DNA of 64,000 nt from Azadirachta indica. Its lineage: Eukaryota > Streptophyta > Magnoliopsida > Sapindales > Meliaceae. The notes below the pieces were generated by a model. It was not told where the DNA came from, did no database searches, and was given only the letters and a program-made list of their open reading frames with translations. Positions 45,160 to 59,398 of the stretch are shown here, piece by piece. Position numbers and translations under genes: made by a program. Position 1 is the first letter of the stretch; every line of letters begins with the position of its first letter. Location: NCBI GenBank assembly GCA_022749755.1, contig CM040442.1, positions 5,740,457-5,804,456 on the forward strand. Reading direction: 5' to 3'.

Positions 45160-46143
45160 ATTATTCTCAATATTATAAATCATAAATCTTCTAAAACAAA
45201 ATGCTAACTCTTAGAATATATGTAATCAATATATTATTAAAATCTTAAAGTGTAAACAAAATGATCCTTATAGATTTAGTCTAGAGTAACTAAAAGTATT
45301 TTAATCTTCAACTTTCCTATTTTGCTGAGCTCATGATAGTCACAGTTGTGGTCGAGCATGCCTAGAGTAAAGGTTGGTTTCAAGTTCAGATTGATTGTGG
45401 TCTCTAAGTCATATAATTTAGTTACTATTGCAATCATCATTTCTCTATTCTTTGGATATTTTATGATGCCTGGTTACATATTTTCACTCTCTTATAGAAT
45501 TCATGCAATTTAAAATTTTTCCATTAACTTTTGGCAGAGTAATGTTGATGTGCTAGTTATGGAGCCTTACCCTAATCCTAATTTTCAAGGGTTATAGAGT
45601 TCTTTCACTTGCATTTATATCTCTATTTGTCCAAATTTAAACTACTTAATGTTGTCTAAATAAGTCCTTATTATTTACTACTTAAAATGAGGTGAAAATA
45701 GAACACGAGAAATTTTATCAAAACATGAAGAAATTTGGATTGAAACACACATTTTCACTTTAACAGTATTCTTAATATTATAAATCATAAATCCTTTAAA
45801 ACAAAATGTTAACTCTTAAAATGTATGTAATTAACATATTAATAAAATCTTAAAGTTTAAACAAAACAATCTTTATAAATTTACCCAAGAGTAAGTAATA
45901 GTATTTTATTCTTCAACTTTCCTATTTTGCTGAGCTCATGGCAGTTGTAGTTGCAACCACGCGTGCCTATAATAAATGTTGGTTTCAAGTTTAGATTGAT
46001 TGTGAACCCTAGGACTTATGATTCAATTGCTCTGCAAGTGTCATTTCTCTCCTCTTTGGGTATTTTATAATCCCTGGTTACATTCTTACTCTCCTACAGA
46101 ATTTATAAAGTTCAATTTTTCCATACCTTTTGATAGAATAATA
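45160..46143. repeat. Two direct copies of the 380-bp repeat (unit 2)
   Basis: Duplicate of 23548-24530, with very few differences (for example CGATCTTTATAAA against CAATCTTTATAAA). Confidence 0.65.
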
Positions 46144-47280
46144 TTATTGCGAATAAATTGGCTGACTTGGATCTTCTATGCAACTCCTTGATTGGGTGGA
46201 ATTATCCTCCGATGGGTGTTGGTCACATGATTTTAAGAGATATTCGAGGATTCTCAAATTTCCGTTTCTGCTGATTTTTGTTATTGTGGGCAATTTGCTT
46301 TCATTTATTTTTATGTTGCATTTTTGGGTGCAATTCTTTGATGAAGGAGTAAGGCTAACTGCGTTTCCCTTGTTTCTTTGTCCTTACTTCTTTTTAGATT
46401 AATGCATTTGCCTACGTTGGCTTTTTTTTACTTAAGAAAAAGGAATTCAATCTTCAACTTGTAATTCTAAATAAACTTTAAAAAAATTATTTCTTACTTT
46501 TTAATAAAAAAATTAACAGCAGTTTAATGAATAAAATTTATTTAAAATATTTTTATTAAAATCGAATATAACAATAATAGCATAAAAATAATAACCATGC
46601 TTTTGAGGTGAATCAGAAAATAAGAAGGTATGTAAGTATTAAAGGAATATAACTGGTAATAACCATTTTACTTTAAAGTAGGTTTCTAGCAGAAAAGAGG
46701 TTTGAATTTTAACCACATGCTGCATTGAAATCCGAGCAAAAGTAACATTTTTCCCTGCCTTTCATGTTTTCTTTGTATTGGATATTTTGGTCGGAAAATG
46801 AAAAATCAGGCTAATTCAATTAAAAATATTTAAACAGGGATGATTAAATAACGTGGGCCGAAAAGTTGGTTTCTGTTTTGGGCTGGTAGCGAAAAATTAG
46901 AAAATGAACACTTGGCCCAATGGGACAATGAAAATATTAGAGACCCCAATTCTCAAATGAAGCAATTCCTCTGTATGGGACCAAAAGATGAAACATGGAA
47001 TCGTTGAACCCAGTAGAGATTTAGCGCAACTGCAAAACTTATACATCTTCGAAAAGCATAATCCTAACTTCTCATCAAGGTAATATATGTTAGAAATGAC
47101 GCAATTGTTTCCTCTATCCGAAGTTCAACACTACCAAAAGAAATGCTAATTTTGGTCTGCCCGACGTCCACCAGCTTATTTATCTGGAAATTAAGTGGCA
47201 TCGTTAAACTACAAACAAATAATATAATAATACAAGTGAGACCACATAAACAATGTTTATTAATAATGGATTGAATTACG
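46144..47280. other. Intergenic, no gene seen (unit 2)
   Basis: Duplicate of 24531-25667; the same observations apply. Confidence 0.45.
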
Positions 47281-47298
47281 CACAAAAGATGGTAATTT

Positions 47299-48145
47299 TT
47301 TTTTTTTTTGGAAAAGAAATTTCTTAAAGAAAGAAAACTAGAACAAAGAAGCAATTTCAGTTGAAAAATCTTCCAACTAAGATAATAGCATTCTGACAGC
47401 TTAAAGCAAACTTTGCTAAATTATGAGCAATTGAATTATATTGCCTAGGAATATGTCTAACTTGATAGCTGCTTTGATCTGCAATTAATTCTAACTTGAT
47501 TGCCATAGATCTCTTTCATACTCCCCATTCTTCCAGTAACTAGTTTAACCACATTCAAATAGTCAGACTCAATTATATACGGATTTAACCCAGAATCAGC
47601 AGCTATTTGAGTCCCAAATTTCATGGCTTTAGCTTCAGCCATATCCACCTCCTCGAAGAAGCCAATTCGGTTAATAGCTGCTGCCATTACCTCTCCCTTC
47701 AAGTTTTTAATTATCACACCAAAACCCATTATTCCCTTCCTCTTATCCACAGCTGCATCAACATTTAATTTAAACCATCCATCAGGAGGGAAAGCCTGCT
47801 GCCTTACCATATCTGTATTGGTCCTGCTTCCATTACTGTGTTGTTGGATAACACAGTTCTAAATGAGTTTAAAAGTGCTTTTGCTCGTGCAAGAATCTTT
47901 TGAGGTACATCATAAATAAAATCAAAGGGAGCTTTGTTTCTTGAGCTCCAGATAGACTACAAAATCAACATTATCAGTTCAAGATCTTTTTTCTCCACTG
48001 ATCTGACAATCACTTGAAATAAATTACAGAAATCCAGATTCATTACTTCCACAATTAATTCCAAAAAGGAGTCAGTTGCCAAACTTTTTTTTGCCTTTTG
48101 CATCTAATAAGAGCATGGCTTACATCTTCTGTTTTCTTTGTGCTT
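47299..48145 (-). mobile_element. 5'-truncated LINE, duplicate in unit 2
   Basis: Same element as 25686-26531 with the same target duplications CACAAAAGATGGTAATTT (47281-47298 and 48146-48163). It differs by a longer poly(A) run and a few 1- to 2-bp indels, one of which (GGTACCTGC to GGTCCTGC) breaks the frame upstream of the RNase H-like part. Confidence 0.88.
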
Positions 48146-48525
48146 CACAAAAGATGGTAATTTAGTATAATTCATAGAGGAGCTTTCTAAGACCTTGTAG
48201 ATTCAACAAGGGAAAGTGTATATGTAGGAAATGAAGATACTTAATTCACTAATAAAATATTTGATATACTTAATTCATGAGGTAATGAATTTATATGTAT
48301 TAATCAGAAATTAATGCAACAACTAATCAATAATATTGACAGAGACAACAACAAAGAAGCAGCACCAACAGGAAACTGCTTATTTAATTGGAAATGAAGT
48401 GGCAACATTACAATTCCAACAACTGATAATAATAAAAAATGAAAACTACAAAAATAATGTTTATTAATTGCATTACAATTGAACAGATAAGAAGAATCGT
48501 CCAACTAAAGGAATCTGCATCACTT

Positions 48526-51206
48526 TTAAGACCTAAGGGATTTGAAAAAGGGAAGAAAAGCACTTTGAGTGGCTTGATCATCCCATTGCAGTTCTTTCCA
48601 CCACGATTCCTCTCCCCAGATAACGAATTTACATTCCGCTGCGCTGCTGCAATCAAGTGGAAGCTTCTTAAGCTTTGGGCATTTCTTTACAGTTAGCTCT
48701 TTCAGATGTGGGAAGGGCAAGGGCTTTGAGTAGATGCTCTGCAAATTTTTTAAATCTTCTAAGAGAATAAACTGAAGTTTTGCAAATGGAGTTAGATTTT
48801 CCACTGCCTCAGTTGGAACTTCATCCAATTTAATCATTTCTTCCATATTCTCGCACCAATCTATCCTAATATCCTTGAGGTTTGGAGCAAACATAAGCCA
48901 TGTCATGTGCCTCAAACTTTTGCACCCGTATATTGAAACACGCTGCAGACTATGGAAACCATGAGTTTCTTGAATGTTTTTCACTTCCCCAGTATAGTCA
49001 ATCTTCAACTCTTCCCAGTCATCACAATTTGACAATTTAATTTTTTCAAGATGCCTTAAACTTGCTAATGATAAATCTCTGAGTGACTTTGAATCCTTTA
49101 ACAATTCAAGGCATAGAGATCGAGTACTGTTCTGTAATACAGGGGAGCTCCAGAGTCTTTTGAGAGCATGCATGCTTCTTAAGGAGACAGTCAACACATT
49201 TAAATGCTCCAAACAAAGCAATTCTCCTACCACAAGTTCACTATCTCCGAACAGAATGCTATCTTCTTCTTGGTGGGTCGAACCACATTGAAACATTCTC
49301 AATACCCGTAACGTCTTTAAATTAGATATCACTTCCGTTGGAATTCTACGGAGATGATAGGTGTACTCCAACTTCAAACATTTAAGATTAACTAGGTACT
49401 TTAACTCTTCTGGCAACTCTTGTATTCCACTATATGATAGACAAAGATGCTGCAGTGAAACCAAATTACAAATCTGAAGTCCTGAATGCCATCTATTAAA
49501 TGAAACATCTAAAACTCTAAGAGAATTCATGGATTGGAAGAAATCACTTTCAACCACATCTATATGTTTGCCACTAAGAAACAAAGTCATAAGATTAGGA
49601 CACGTAGGAGATTTTGATAAATTCCTAATTTTATTATTCATCAGCGACATCCTTGTAACATCTTTCCACATTTCAATTCTCGGTGCTTCAATTAATCCCA
49701 CACCTGCGAGAACCAAATACTTTTCCTTCTCCTTCTCATGATCAATTGTAGATACAATCCACAAAGTCATGTCTCGAATCACATCATGCATTTTTACAAT
49801 ATTGTCTTCCTCTTCCTCCAACAGGCATGCATGAATAAGATTACCAATAATGGAGTATCCCTGATTTCGTGCTCTTATTCCATCATATTCATCCAAAATT
49901 CCCTCACATATCCAACAATCTATCAGGTCCTCTGTATTAATTCTATAATCTTCCGGAAATAAACTACAATACAGAAGACAAAATCTAGTGGTGTCGCTTG
50001 GCAAAAAGTCGTAACTGAATTTTAAGCGATAATATACCCTTATTTCCATACCTGCAAATTTAGAGGCTGAACTCCTTAAGACCTCAATTGCATGTTCCCA
50101 TTCTTGAGGTGTCTTCTTACAGGCCATTGCACGACCAACAACAATTAGAGCAAGCGGCAAACCACCACATTCTTTGGCAACAGTTTCAGCTAGCTCAGGA
50201 ATATTAGGATGACTGTCAAGAACTTCTTTTCCGGCTTTCTCCTCAAATAATTTCCAAGCATCCTCGTATCTCAAGCACTCCACTTTGAAGCTTTTGTGAG
50301 CTTCCATGTTCCCGCAAACCTCAAACTCGCGAGTTGTAAAAACTACTTTAGATGCACTTGTTGGGGTTGGAAGAGGCAAACCAACTTTAATTAAATCAAC
50401 ATGCTCCCAAATGTCATCCAGCAATAATACAAATTTCTTTTTGCTCAAGATTCTGAAAATTTCCTGAGCTTTATCGTCTGGACTTTTACTCTTCCAAGAC
50501 TCGTTGAACAGACCAATCTTTTTGGCAATACTTTCTTGAATCTTTTCAAGTTCCCCGTCTTTAGACACCACGGCCCAAATAACGACGTCAAAATTATTTG
50601 GGAAGCCAAGGAACTTGTTGTTAATTAGGGTTAAAAGGGTAGTTTTACCCACCCCTCCCATCCCGTATATGCCAATAATTCCAGCTTGTTCTTCTGTGAG
50701 GCATCTCCAAACTTTGTCAAATGTTGATTGCAGACCTACTATTGTTGGTGCAAGAGGTCTTTCATCGACTGGATTTTCTGGTATCGTTTGTGCCACCTCT
50801 TTGAAATCTCCTTCGCTCCTTAATGCTCCAGATTTCGCAGTGTTTTGAATACCTTTTTCCCGAACTTGTAGCTTGACTTGCAATTGGTGGAACAAAAGCC
50901 TCCAACACATAGTTGCTCAACTTCTCGAGGGCTTTCTCGTACAAGTTTTTCAGCTTCAGTTTCCACATCTTGCACTCTCGAAAGCCAACCTTGCACTTTT
51001 TCCAGCCGTTTCCTCCCTTGCTGTTCGGCAACGGTCACTTTGATCAGCACATCATTCCTCTCTTCAATCAGCATTTTTGTTTGGGTCTCCAAGTTATCAA
51101 GATTATGTTGGAGCTCATGTATATATGCTGCTTTCCCAACAGTGCAATTAAGGCATTGAGAAATGGTATTATCACATGAGAATGAGGGTGAACAAACGTT
51201 ACCCAT
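48526..51206 (-). pseudogene. CNL gene, duplicate of the 893-aa gene with one frameshift (unit 2)
   Basis: Same gene as 26914-29595 except for loss of one A in an AAA run at about 50822 (residues near 128, LEHLRSEGD). The N-terminal 128 residues (51206-50820, ending NLEH) are cut off from the NBS-LRR part, which stays open to 48526 with all motifs. Other changes seen are substitutions, several of them silent (AATGACG to AATAACG, ACGGTTAG to ACAGTTAG on the plus strand). With only one single-base lesion, this may be a consensus error or a very recent null allele. Confidence 0.82.
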
Positions 51207-51267
51207 ACTGATTTCAACAAACGGGAAATTGGTGTGATAAGAACAATATGCAGAAGAAAAACATGGG

Positions 51268-51487
51268 GGGATTTTTAACAGTAATTAATATTGCTTACTA
51301 ATTTTTTTAAATGATTATCATATAATATATATTATAAAATAATTATTTTAAATTAAAATTTTTTTATAAAAATTTTTTTAAAAAATAATTATTAAATACA
51401 TTTATAAAAAAATATTTTAATTTAAAAAAATTTAAGATAATTATTTTTTAAAAATATTTTAAATAATAATTATTATCGAAAATTTAC
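51268..51487. mobile_element. MITE in the leader of the unit-2 893-aa copy
   Basis: Duplicate of 29656-29877 with small length changes in A/T runs. The insertion therefore predates the block duplication. Confidence 0.68.
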
Positions 51488-54066
51488 ATCATCTCATTTT
51501 GGTTAGTTGTATAAAAATGTATGCTTCTCGATCGTGTCGGCGAGGAAGACAGTGTGTGTTTGTTTCTTAAACTATAATTAATTCCTTTATTTTTTTGTTA
51601 TTTTGAGAGATTTAAAACTTTAAAATAAATTAGATTAAAATTCAATAAAATTACTTTTGTGCATCACGATGACTTTTATTGTGCGTTCACACCTGTAAAG
51701 GACAAAACAGTCAACAATTTGAAAGTCAAAAGGATTGTTGATTAATTGATGTTGGGCCCTACACTCGTACTGACTAAAAGAATCCTGTTCTAAATATATT
51801 ATTTGTTTTGCAAGACGACTTTATATGTATACGTAAAGCGATATGGAACCATGTATCTAAATTAAAATGTTAATGATAAATTAAAAACTTTAAAAAAATT
51901 ATTTTATAGTAAAAAAATAATAAATTATAATATATAAATTAAATTTATTGTCGTGTGAGAGAACCTAATCCTTCGTTAAACCTCAACCATAAATATAAAT
52001 ATGCCTTCACATAAATATATAATGTGAGATGTCATTTGAAAGAAACTTTGGAAAATGTCAATTTCCAAGCAATCGCATAGCCTCATCATATTCATATTTA
52101 CGGATTTATGGAGATATAATAATTTGAGAATTTTGTTTCTAGTGCCTGCATAATTTGTTGGCCGAAGTTTTTTTTTTAATTAAAGTTGGTTTAGACGGAA
52201 CAAGAGAATTTATTTGAAAAAGAGAAAGAATAGAAACAATTACAAAAAAACACGGTTAGGCGTCTTAAAATATTTTATCTCAACTTGTTGGTTAGTCGTC
52301 TTTGCAATTTCATAGAAATTGCTTTTACAATTCAAACAAGCAAAATAAAAAATAAAAAATACAACTTTTTTAAAGGCTGTGCCTTTCATAATTTATGTCT
52401 TTTTCTTTTTTTTTTTTTACTTGCCATTCATTAAAGTTATATGATTCCTAATCAGCTACCTGTTTGCTTTCCCATATTTCCTAATTAACTTATTTATTTA
52501 ATTAGTTGTGATGTCTCTTGTGTTTTTTAGGAGTATATCATAACGCGTTTCAGTGCGTCCCAAAATTTTAAACAATCTGTTGGTGTGCTTTCACGCAACA
52601 AATAAAATAACATAATAATGAATTAGATGGAAAGGAAAATAATGTCCATTTTTAATTCTCCACTTGTCTTTAATACAGTGCACTTATCCACTTTAAAGGA
52701 TCCCCCAGAAACTACTTTCCTCAGATTGGCACGTCCAATAAGCAGCTCTCATATACCATTAGAAAATCATACCATGGTTTGAACTTTGAAGGGCTAAACA
52801 TGACAATCTTTCAATGTAGCTCATATAAATAATAAATTAGTGTGTTGTTTTATCAGTGTTGTGCCATAAAATTGTTAAAAACAGGTGACGAAACATCAGC
52901 GAGCGTTACATGAAATTGCCAACCAAGGAAGGAATCTCAAAAAGGAAGAAAAGTCTTCGGATAGATGGTTGAATTGCCTCTGTAGGAATTCGTCAAAAAA
53001 CCTTTTTAAGTTTTCCCATACGTAAGGAGAAAATGATGGTGCAGCGGACTTGGCGGCTAACTTGGGTATTTCTTAATTGCCTTACTTTTGCTTGGTAGGA
53101 TTCTCCGAAAGAACTTCATTAGTTTTTAACTAAGGATGCAAATAGTTTCCGTAGTTATCATTTTTGTTAAATTTTTTCTCAATTTTTTCTCTTTTTAGTC
53201 GCTTCTCCAAGACCTCTACAGGGGTATCTGTGGTCTACGGGGTAAAGGCTCTGTTTCCTACCCTGATTTTGTGTGTGTTACTGTTTCTAATTTTTATTTT
53301 CTTAATATAATTTTTCTCTGTTTTTGCTGAGGTTGTTTATTTAATAAATAAATAAATAAGCCGAGAGCAAAATGCATACATTGAAGTATAAGAAGTATGC
53401 AAAATCATAACTTCGAAAAACCATTGGCATCTTCATTCGAAAGTATCAAAATCTCTTAGTGAGGAGTATTTCCTGGCATTGAATAGCATTTTCGTTGCAA
53501 TTTAAACCAACGCTTTTCTAAGTTTCGTTCGATGCTAACTAGAATCCCTAGCATTGAATATATACTAAAAGTGAAGGGACTGTCGTTAGCAAATTATAAA
53601 AATTAGTAAATTAAGCATATTAGCTTCTCATTACAGTTTATAAGATTCAAAAAAACAATCAGGATTAATTAAGATCAATAATAAACTTCAGAATGGGTGA
53701 CAGTTCTAAACTTCTTTACAACTTGGACGGAGACTGTCTGAATAGCGATTCTTCTTCTTGACAGATTTTGGTTTAAATGTGTATTGGGCGGGGAAACTTG
53801 TCTCCATCTTGCTCCCATTTCTATCACTTTCTTCCACGGCCCAAATCTCTTAAGTTACTTCCAATTTTGTCTTTCGAGAAAACCTCATTTGGATAATAAG
53901 AATTTTTGTACTTAGCCCTTCAACTTTTGGATTGCTTCGGTCAATGGTTGGATATCAATTTTTGCATGTCTTAAAAAAGTTGAGAGACAACTCATAGACA
54001 ATCAGTGAATACGAAGGGTATGGCCTGAGCTACTCCTTTCATAGGACTTGACTTCCCTGCAAGGGG
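51488..54066. other. Intergenic, no gene seen (unit 2)
   Basis: Duplicate of 29878-32469: a conserved promoter block first, then sequence without a gene. A few substitutions separate the units (TCTTCAGGGGTATGTG against TCTACAGGGGTATCTG). Confidence 0.45.
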
Positions 54067-54135
54067 AAAAAAAAAAAAAAAAAAAAAAAAAAGACTACCT
54101 TTCCGGCTTAAAAAATCTGTCCTGAGGAAGCTGAG

Positions 54136-54520
54136 TATCTATGGAACGCCTGCCTCATATTCCAAAAAATACTCGGTGGCAGCTGTGTAGAAAGCTAGGC
54201 GGTCAACGTGAGTCACAAAAAGACCATTCCCACCAAATTGAACTTCTCTTAAACAGATTGCAATTTGCAGAATTAGATATATAGCAAACAAGATACGGGT
54301 GCCTCTGTGCAAACGATAAAGAGGTATGGAGATAACGGACATCTGTAAGTCCTCTTAGAAGCAAAATCAGTGCCAGTGGGGGCTCCATTTATCAGAAAAG
54401 AAAACGGATTGGAGGGGGAGCATTTCATTCTCAGCTCCACCCGTTTGTTACGGAATCCCAATCTCTTCATGACAGTCTTTAGTAAACGCCTATTAATTTC
54501 TGTTACCATTTTTTTGCTTA
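54136..54520 (-). pseudogene. LINE reverse-transcriptase fragment (unit 2)
   Basis: Duplicate of 32540-32930, with a shorter A run (GCAAAATCAG against GCAAAAAAATCAG) between the SPYLF part and the upstream part. Confidence 0.72.
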
Positions 54521-55014
54521 TATATAATATCTACCCAGAGCTTCAAATCCTCACATTCGCTACAATTTTCCAAAATCTATTGGAGAAATCTAACCCCTGA
54601 AATGTACGTGTGTGTGTATGTGTGTGTAAAACGTAACAACAAATCGTCAATACTTACAGGTGATAACAGCAAGAAGAAGCACACACAAGAAACTGTCTAA
54701 TTTAATTGGAAATGAGGTGGTAGCTTTACATTACAGTGAAATGATAATCATAAAAGTGACACTTTATAAACAATGATTACTAATCGCATTAATTACACAC
54801 CAAGAAGGAGAATCGTCCACCAGAAACCTTCTGCAAATTGTGTCAACAGCAGAGAATCCATCTGATACAATTTATTAATTCTAAACTAACAACATTACAT
54901 TACAAACAAATGAAAAATAATACAAGCAAAAACTACATAAGCACCAAAAAGAAGAAGAATTGTCGAGCAATAACCTAATTCAAATTGGCTTCACCAACCA
55001 ATAATTTTCATCAT

Positions 55015-57667
55015 TCAGAAGGGCTTGAAACAAGCAAGAAAAGCACTTCGACTGGCTTCATCTTCCCAATGCAGCAGTCTCCACCACCATTCTTCTCCCT
55101 TGATAATGAATTTATGTTCCGAAGCGCTGTTGCAATCAAGTGGAAGCTTCTTAAGCTTTCGGCATTGTGATACAACCAATTCTTTCAGACGTGGGAAGGG
55201 CAAGGGGTTTGGGTAGATGCTCTTCAACTTTTCTAAATCCACCAAGTGAAGAATTTGAAGTCTTGCAAATGGGATTAGATTTTCCACCGCTTCAGCTGGA
55301 ATTTTATCAATTTTGATTATTTCTTCCATAATCATGCAGTTTTCTATACGAATATTCTTGAGATTTGGAGCAAAAATAAGCCATGTCGTTTGTCTCAATT
55401 TTGAGCAATTTTTTATTGCAACCTTTAGGAGACTATGGAAACCATGAGTTATCCTGATGCTTTTCACTTTCCCTGTATACTCAATCGTCATATCTACCAA
55501 ATCTGCACAATTGCACAAGTGAAGTGTCTCCAGATGCCTTAAACTTGCTAAGGATAAAACACCGAGTGACTTTGAATCGCTGAAATATTGAAGACAGAGA
55601 GATCGAGTACTGCTCTGTAATACGGGGGAGCTCAACAATCTTTGAAGAGCATGCAAACTTTCTAAGCTGATGGTCAACACATTTAACTGTTTCAGACAAG
55701 GCAATTCTCCTACCAAAAGTTCACTTGAACCACATTCCAACATTCTCAATACCCGTAACATCTTTAAGTTAGATATTACGTCCGGTGGAATCATATAGAG
55801 ATAATATGTATACTCGAACTTCAAACATTTAAGATTAATTAAGTATTTTAACTCTTCTGGCAAACTTTTTATCTCGCTAAATGATAGATCAAGATGCTCT
55901 AGCGAAACCAAATCAGAAAATCGAAAAGTTAAATTATGTAGGCTAGAGAGATTATGTGATAGATCTAAAACTCTAAGAGAAGTCATGGATTGAAAGAAAT
56001 CGCTTTCCACTACGTCTATATAATTTCCTCGAAGAAGTAAAGTCCGAAGAGTTGGACATGTAGGAGTCGTTGATAAATTCTGAATTTTATTATTCATCAA
56101 TGACATCCTTGTAATATCTTTCCACATTCTAACCCTTGGTGCTTCTGTTAATTCGGCACCTGCAAGAACCAAAAGCTTTTCGTTCTCCTTCTCATGATCA
56201 ATTGTAGACGGAATCCACAAAGCCATGTCTCGAATTACATCATGCATTTTTACGCAATCGTCTTCTTCTTCCTCCAACAGACATGCATGACTAAGAGTAC
56301 CAATAACGGAGTATCCTTGATTTCGTGCTCCAATTCGTCATATTCATCTAAAATTCCCTCACATATCCAATAGTCTATCAAGTCCTCTATATTAATTCTA
56401 AAATCTTCCGGAAATAAACTACAATATAGAAGACAAAATCTAGTGGTGTCGCTTGGCAAAAAGTCGTAACTGAATTTTAAGTGAGAATATACCTTTGTTT
56501 GCATACCTGAAAATTTAGAGGCTGAACTCTTTAAAACCTCAATTGCGTGTTCCCATTCTTGAGGTGTCTTCTTGCAGGCCATGGCACGACCAACAACAAT
56601 TAGAGCAAGCGGCAAACCACCACATTCTTTGGCCACAGTTTCAGCTAGCTCAGGAATATTACGATGACTGTCAAGAATTTCTTTCCCAACTTTCTCCTCA
56701 AATAATCTCCATGCATCCTCATATCTTAAGCACTCCACTTTGAAGGATTTGTGAGCATCCATGTGGCCACAAACCTCAAGTTCACGAGTTGTGAAAATGA
56801 CCTTTGATGCAGTGCTTGTTCGGCTTGGAAGTGGTAAACCCACTATAGTTAAATCAACAGGCTCCCATATGTCATCCAACAACAATACAAATTTCTTTTT
56901 GCTCAAGATTTTGAAAATCTCCTGAGCTTTCTCTTGCAGACTTTTTCCCTTCCAAGACTCGTTGAACAAACCAATCTTTTTGGCAATACTTTCCTGAATC
57001 TTTTGAAGTTTCAAGTCTTTAGACACTACCGCCCAAATGACAACATCAAAATTGTTTGGGAAGTCAAGGAACTTGTTATTAATTTGGGTTAAGAGGGTAG
57101 TTTTACCCACCCCTCCCATCCCGTATATCCCAATAATTCCAGCGTGTTCTTCTGTGAGGCATCTCCAAACTTTGTCAAATGTTGATTGCAGGCCTACTAC
57201 TGTTGGTGCAAGAGGTCTTTCATCAACTGGATTTTCGGGTAGTGTCTGAGCCACGTCTTTGAAATCTCCTTCACTTCTTAAATTCTGCACAACTCTCAGT
57301 GTTTTGAATACTTTTTCCCCGAACTTGTAGCTTAACACATGCAATGCTTGGAACAGAAGCCTCCAAGGCAAAGCTGCTCAACTTCTAGTCGCCTTCGTCT
57401 TTTAAGTTCTTTAGCTTCAGTTTCCACATGTTGCACTCTGGAAAACCAACCTTGCACTCGGTCCAGCCGTTTCATCCCTTGTTGTTCAGCAACTGTAACT
57501 TTGATCACCAGATCATTCCTTGCTTCAGTTAGCTTTTCTAATTCTGTCTCCAAGTTATCAAGATTATCTTGGAGCTGACATACATATCCCGCTTTTCTAA
57601 CACTGCAATCAAGGCAACGAGAAGTGGTATCATCACATGAGAATGAGGGTGAACAAACGTTACCCAT
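55015..57667 (-). pseudogene. CNL gene, duplicate of the 883-aa gene with two frameshifts (unit 2)
   Basis: Same gene as 33425-36076 but with a 2-bp insertion at about 57336 (TTAACATGC to TTAACACATGC) right after GGFCSKHCM. There is also a 1-bp deletion at about 56336 (AATTCCGTC to AATTCGTC) between RNBS-D and MHD. The frame is thus split into 57667-57332, 57371-56250 and 56277-55015. All other motifs are unchanged. Both lesions are in short simple runs, so error in the assembly must be considered. Confidence 0.84.
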
Positions 57668-58068
57668 ACCGATATCAACAAATGGGAAATTGGTGAGATA
57701 AGTACAATAGAAAAATTTATGCTTCTTGATCGTGTCGGCGAGAAGAAAGGCTGTAGGTGAGGAAGACAGTGTATGTATGTTTCTTAGACTATAATTAATG
57801 CCGTGTATTCTATCAAGTTATGACGAGAGATTAAAACTTAAAAATAAATTAAATTGAAATTTAATATAATCATTTTTGTGCATCCCCATGACTTTTATTG
57901 TGCGTTCACACATGTAATGAACAAACAGCTAACCATTTGTAAGGCAAACGGCAAATACCCCCTGAACCACGTTCTGCACTTGTTATTTATTTTGATTAAT
58001 TAATGTCTAATTTACGTGGCCCGACGCTTATACTGATTCAAAGAATCCCGTACTGCAGTTATTATTAC

Positions 58069-58293
58069 GGGAAATTTTTAATAGTAATTATTATTAGTTT
58101 TCAAATTTTTTAAATAACTACAGTATATTATATATTATAAAAATAATAACTAGTTTAGACAAAAATATTCTCATAAAAATTTTTCAGAAAATGACTACCA
58201 AACACATTAATGTAGGAGTATTTTGATCTAAAAAAATTTAAGATGATCATTTTTAAAAGATATTTTAAATAGTAATTATTATCGAAAATTCAC
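58069..58293. mobile_element. 225-bp MITE (unit 2)
   Basis: Duplicate of 36483-36707 with scattered changes, slightly more than in coding parts. Confidence 0.62.
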
Positions 58294-58338
58294 TACAAAT
58301 ATTGGTCGTTTTTGTTAAATTTATTATTATTTACTTTT

Positions 58339-59398
58339 GGAAAATTGGTAGATACCCCTCTTTGGAATATTAAAAAATGGCATATATGCTCCCTAACTAT
58401 TGGCATATGATAAATACCCCTAAAATTATTATGCATTTATACAAAATAATTATTTTGCCCTTATTTATTTAGAGAGTATATCAATTAACCATTTTAACCC
58501 TGTTATTTATATATAATTATCAATATACCCTTATAATTTATTTTTTGATAATTACTCTCTAAATAATTATTAATATTTTAAATAATTTTATTGCCATCAT
58601 ATTAATAATATTCAATATTTTTTGAGAATATTTGATTATAAATTATATAAATTATTTAAATTTTTATTTGGATTATAAATTAAAAGATTTATGTATAAAT
58701 TATATAAATATTCTAAAAAAACTATTAATAATATAATTCATATAATACAAATATTATTTGGGTTTTATTTTAATTGATTGTGTTATAATTAAGAATATTT
58801 AGTTATAAATTACACAAAATTATCTATGTTATTTTATATAAAAATTAATACAATTATATATAAATTATATAAATATTCTCAAAATTATAAATTAAACAAA
58901 CAATTAAAATAAATCCAAACTATTATTTAAATTTCATCAATACATTATTTATAATATTTTTGACATGTAAATTTCAAATATTCAATATGAAATATTTATT
59001 TGTCAAAGATATTATCAAAATATAAATAATATAGTTTATATAATCCAAATATTATTTAGAATTTATTTTAATGGATTACATTATATATTAATATAATGAT
59101 GATAAAATTATTTAGAATATTAATAATAATGTAGAGATTAATTTTAAAAAATGTTGAATACATAGTTATTAAAAAAATATTATACGAATATATTGGTAAT
59201 TATGTATTAATAATTAGGTTAAAATAATTAATTAATATATCTTTAAATATATAAAGGTAAAATAGTTATTTTGTATGAATGTATAATAATTTCAGAGGAG
59301 TATTTGCCATTTATCAATAATTCAGAGAGGTATCTGCTATTTTCAAAACACTGGGGCATCTGCTGTTTCCTAATAGCTAGGGGTATTTACAAATTTTC
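58339..59398. mobile_element. 1.06 kb foldback element (unit 2)
   Basis: Duplicate of 36755-37813. The right tip reads TAGCTAGGGGTATTTAC here and TAGCGGGGGTATTTAC in unit 1. Confidence 0.67.
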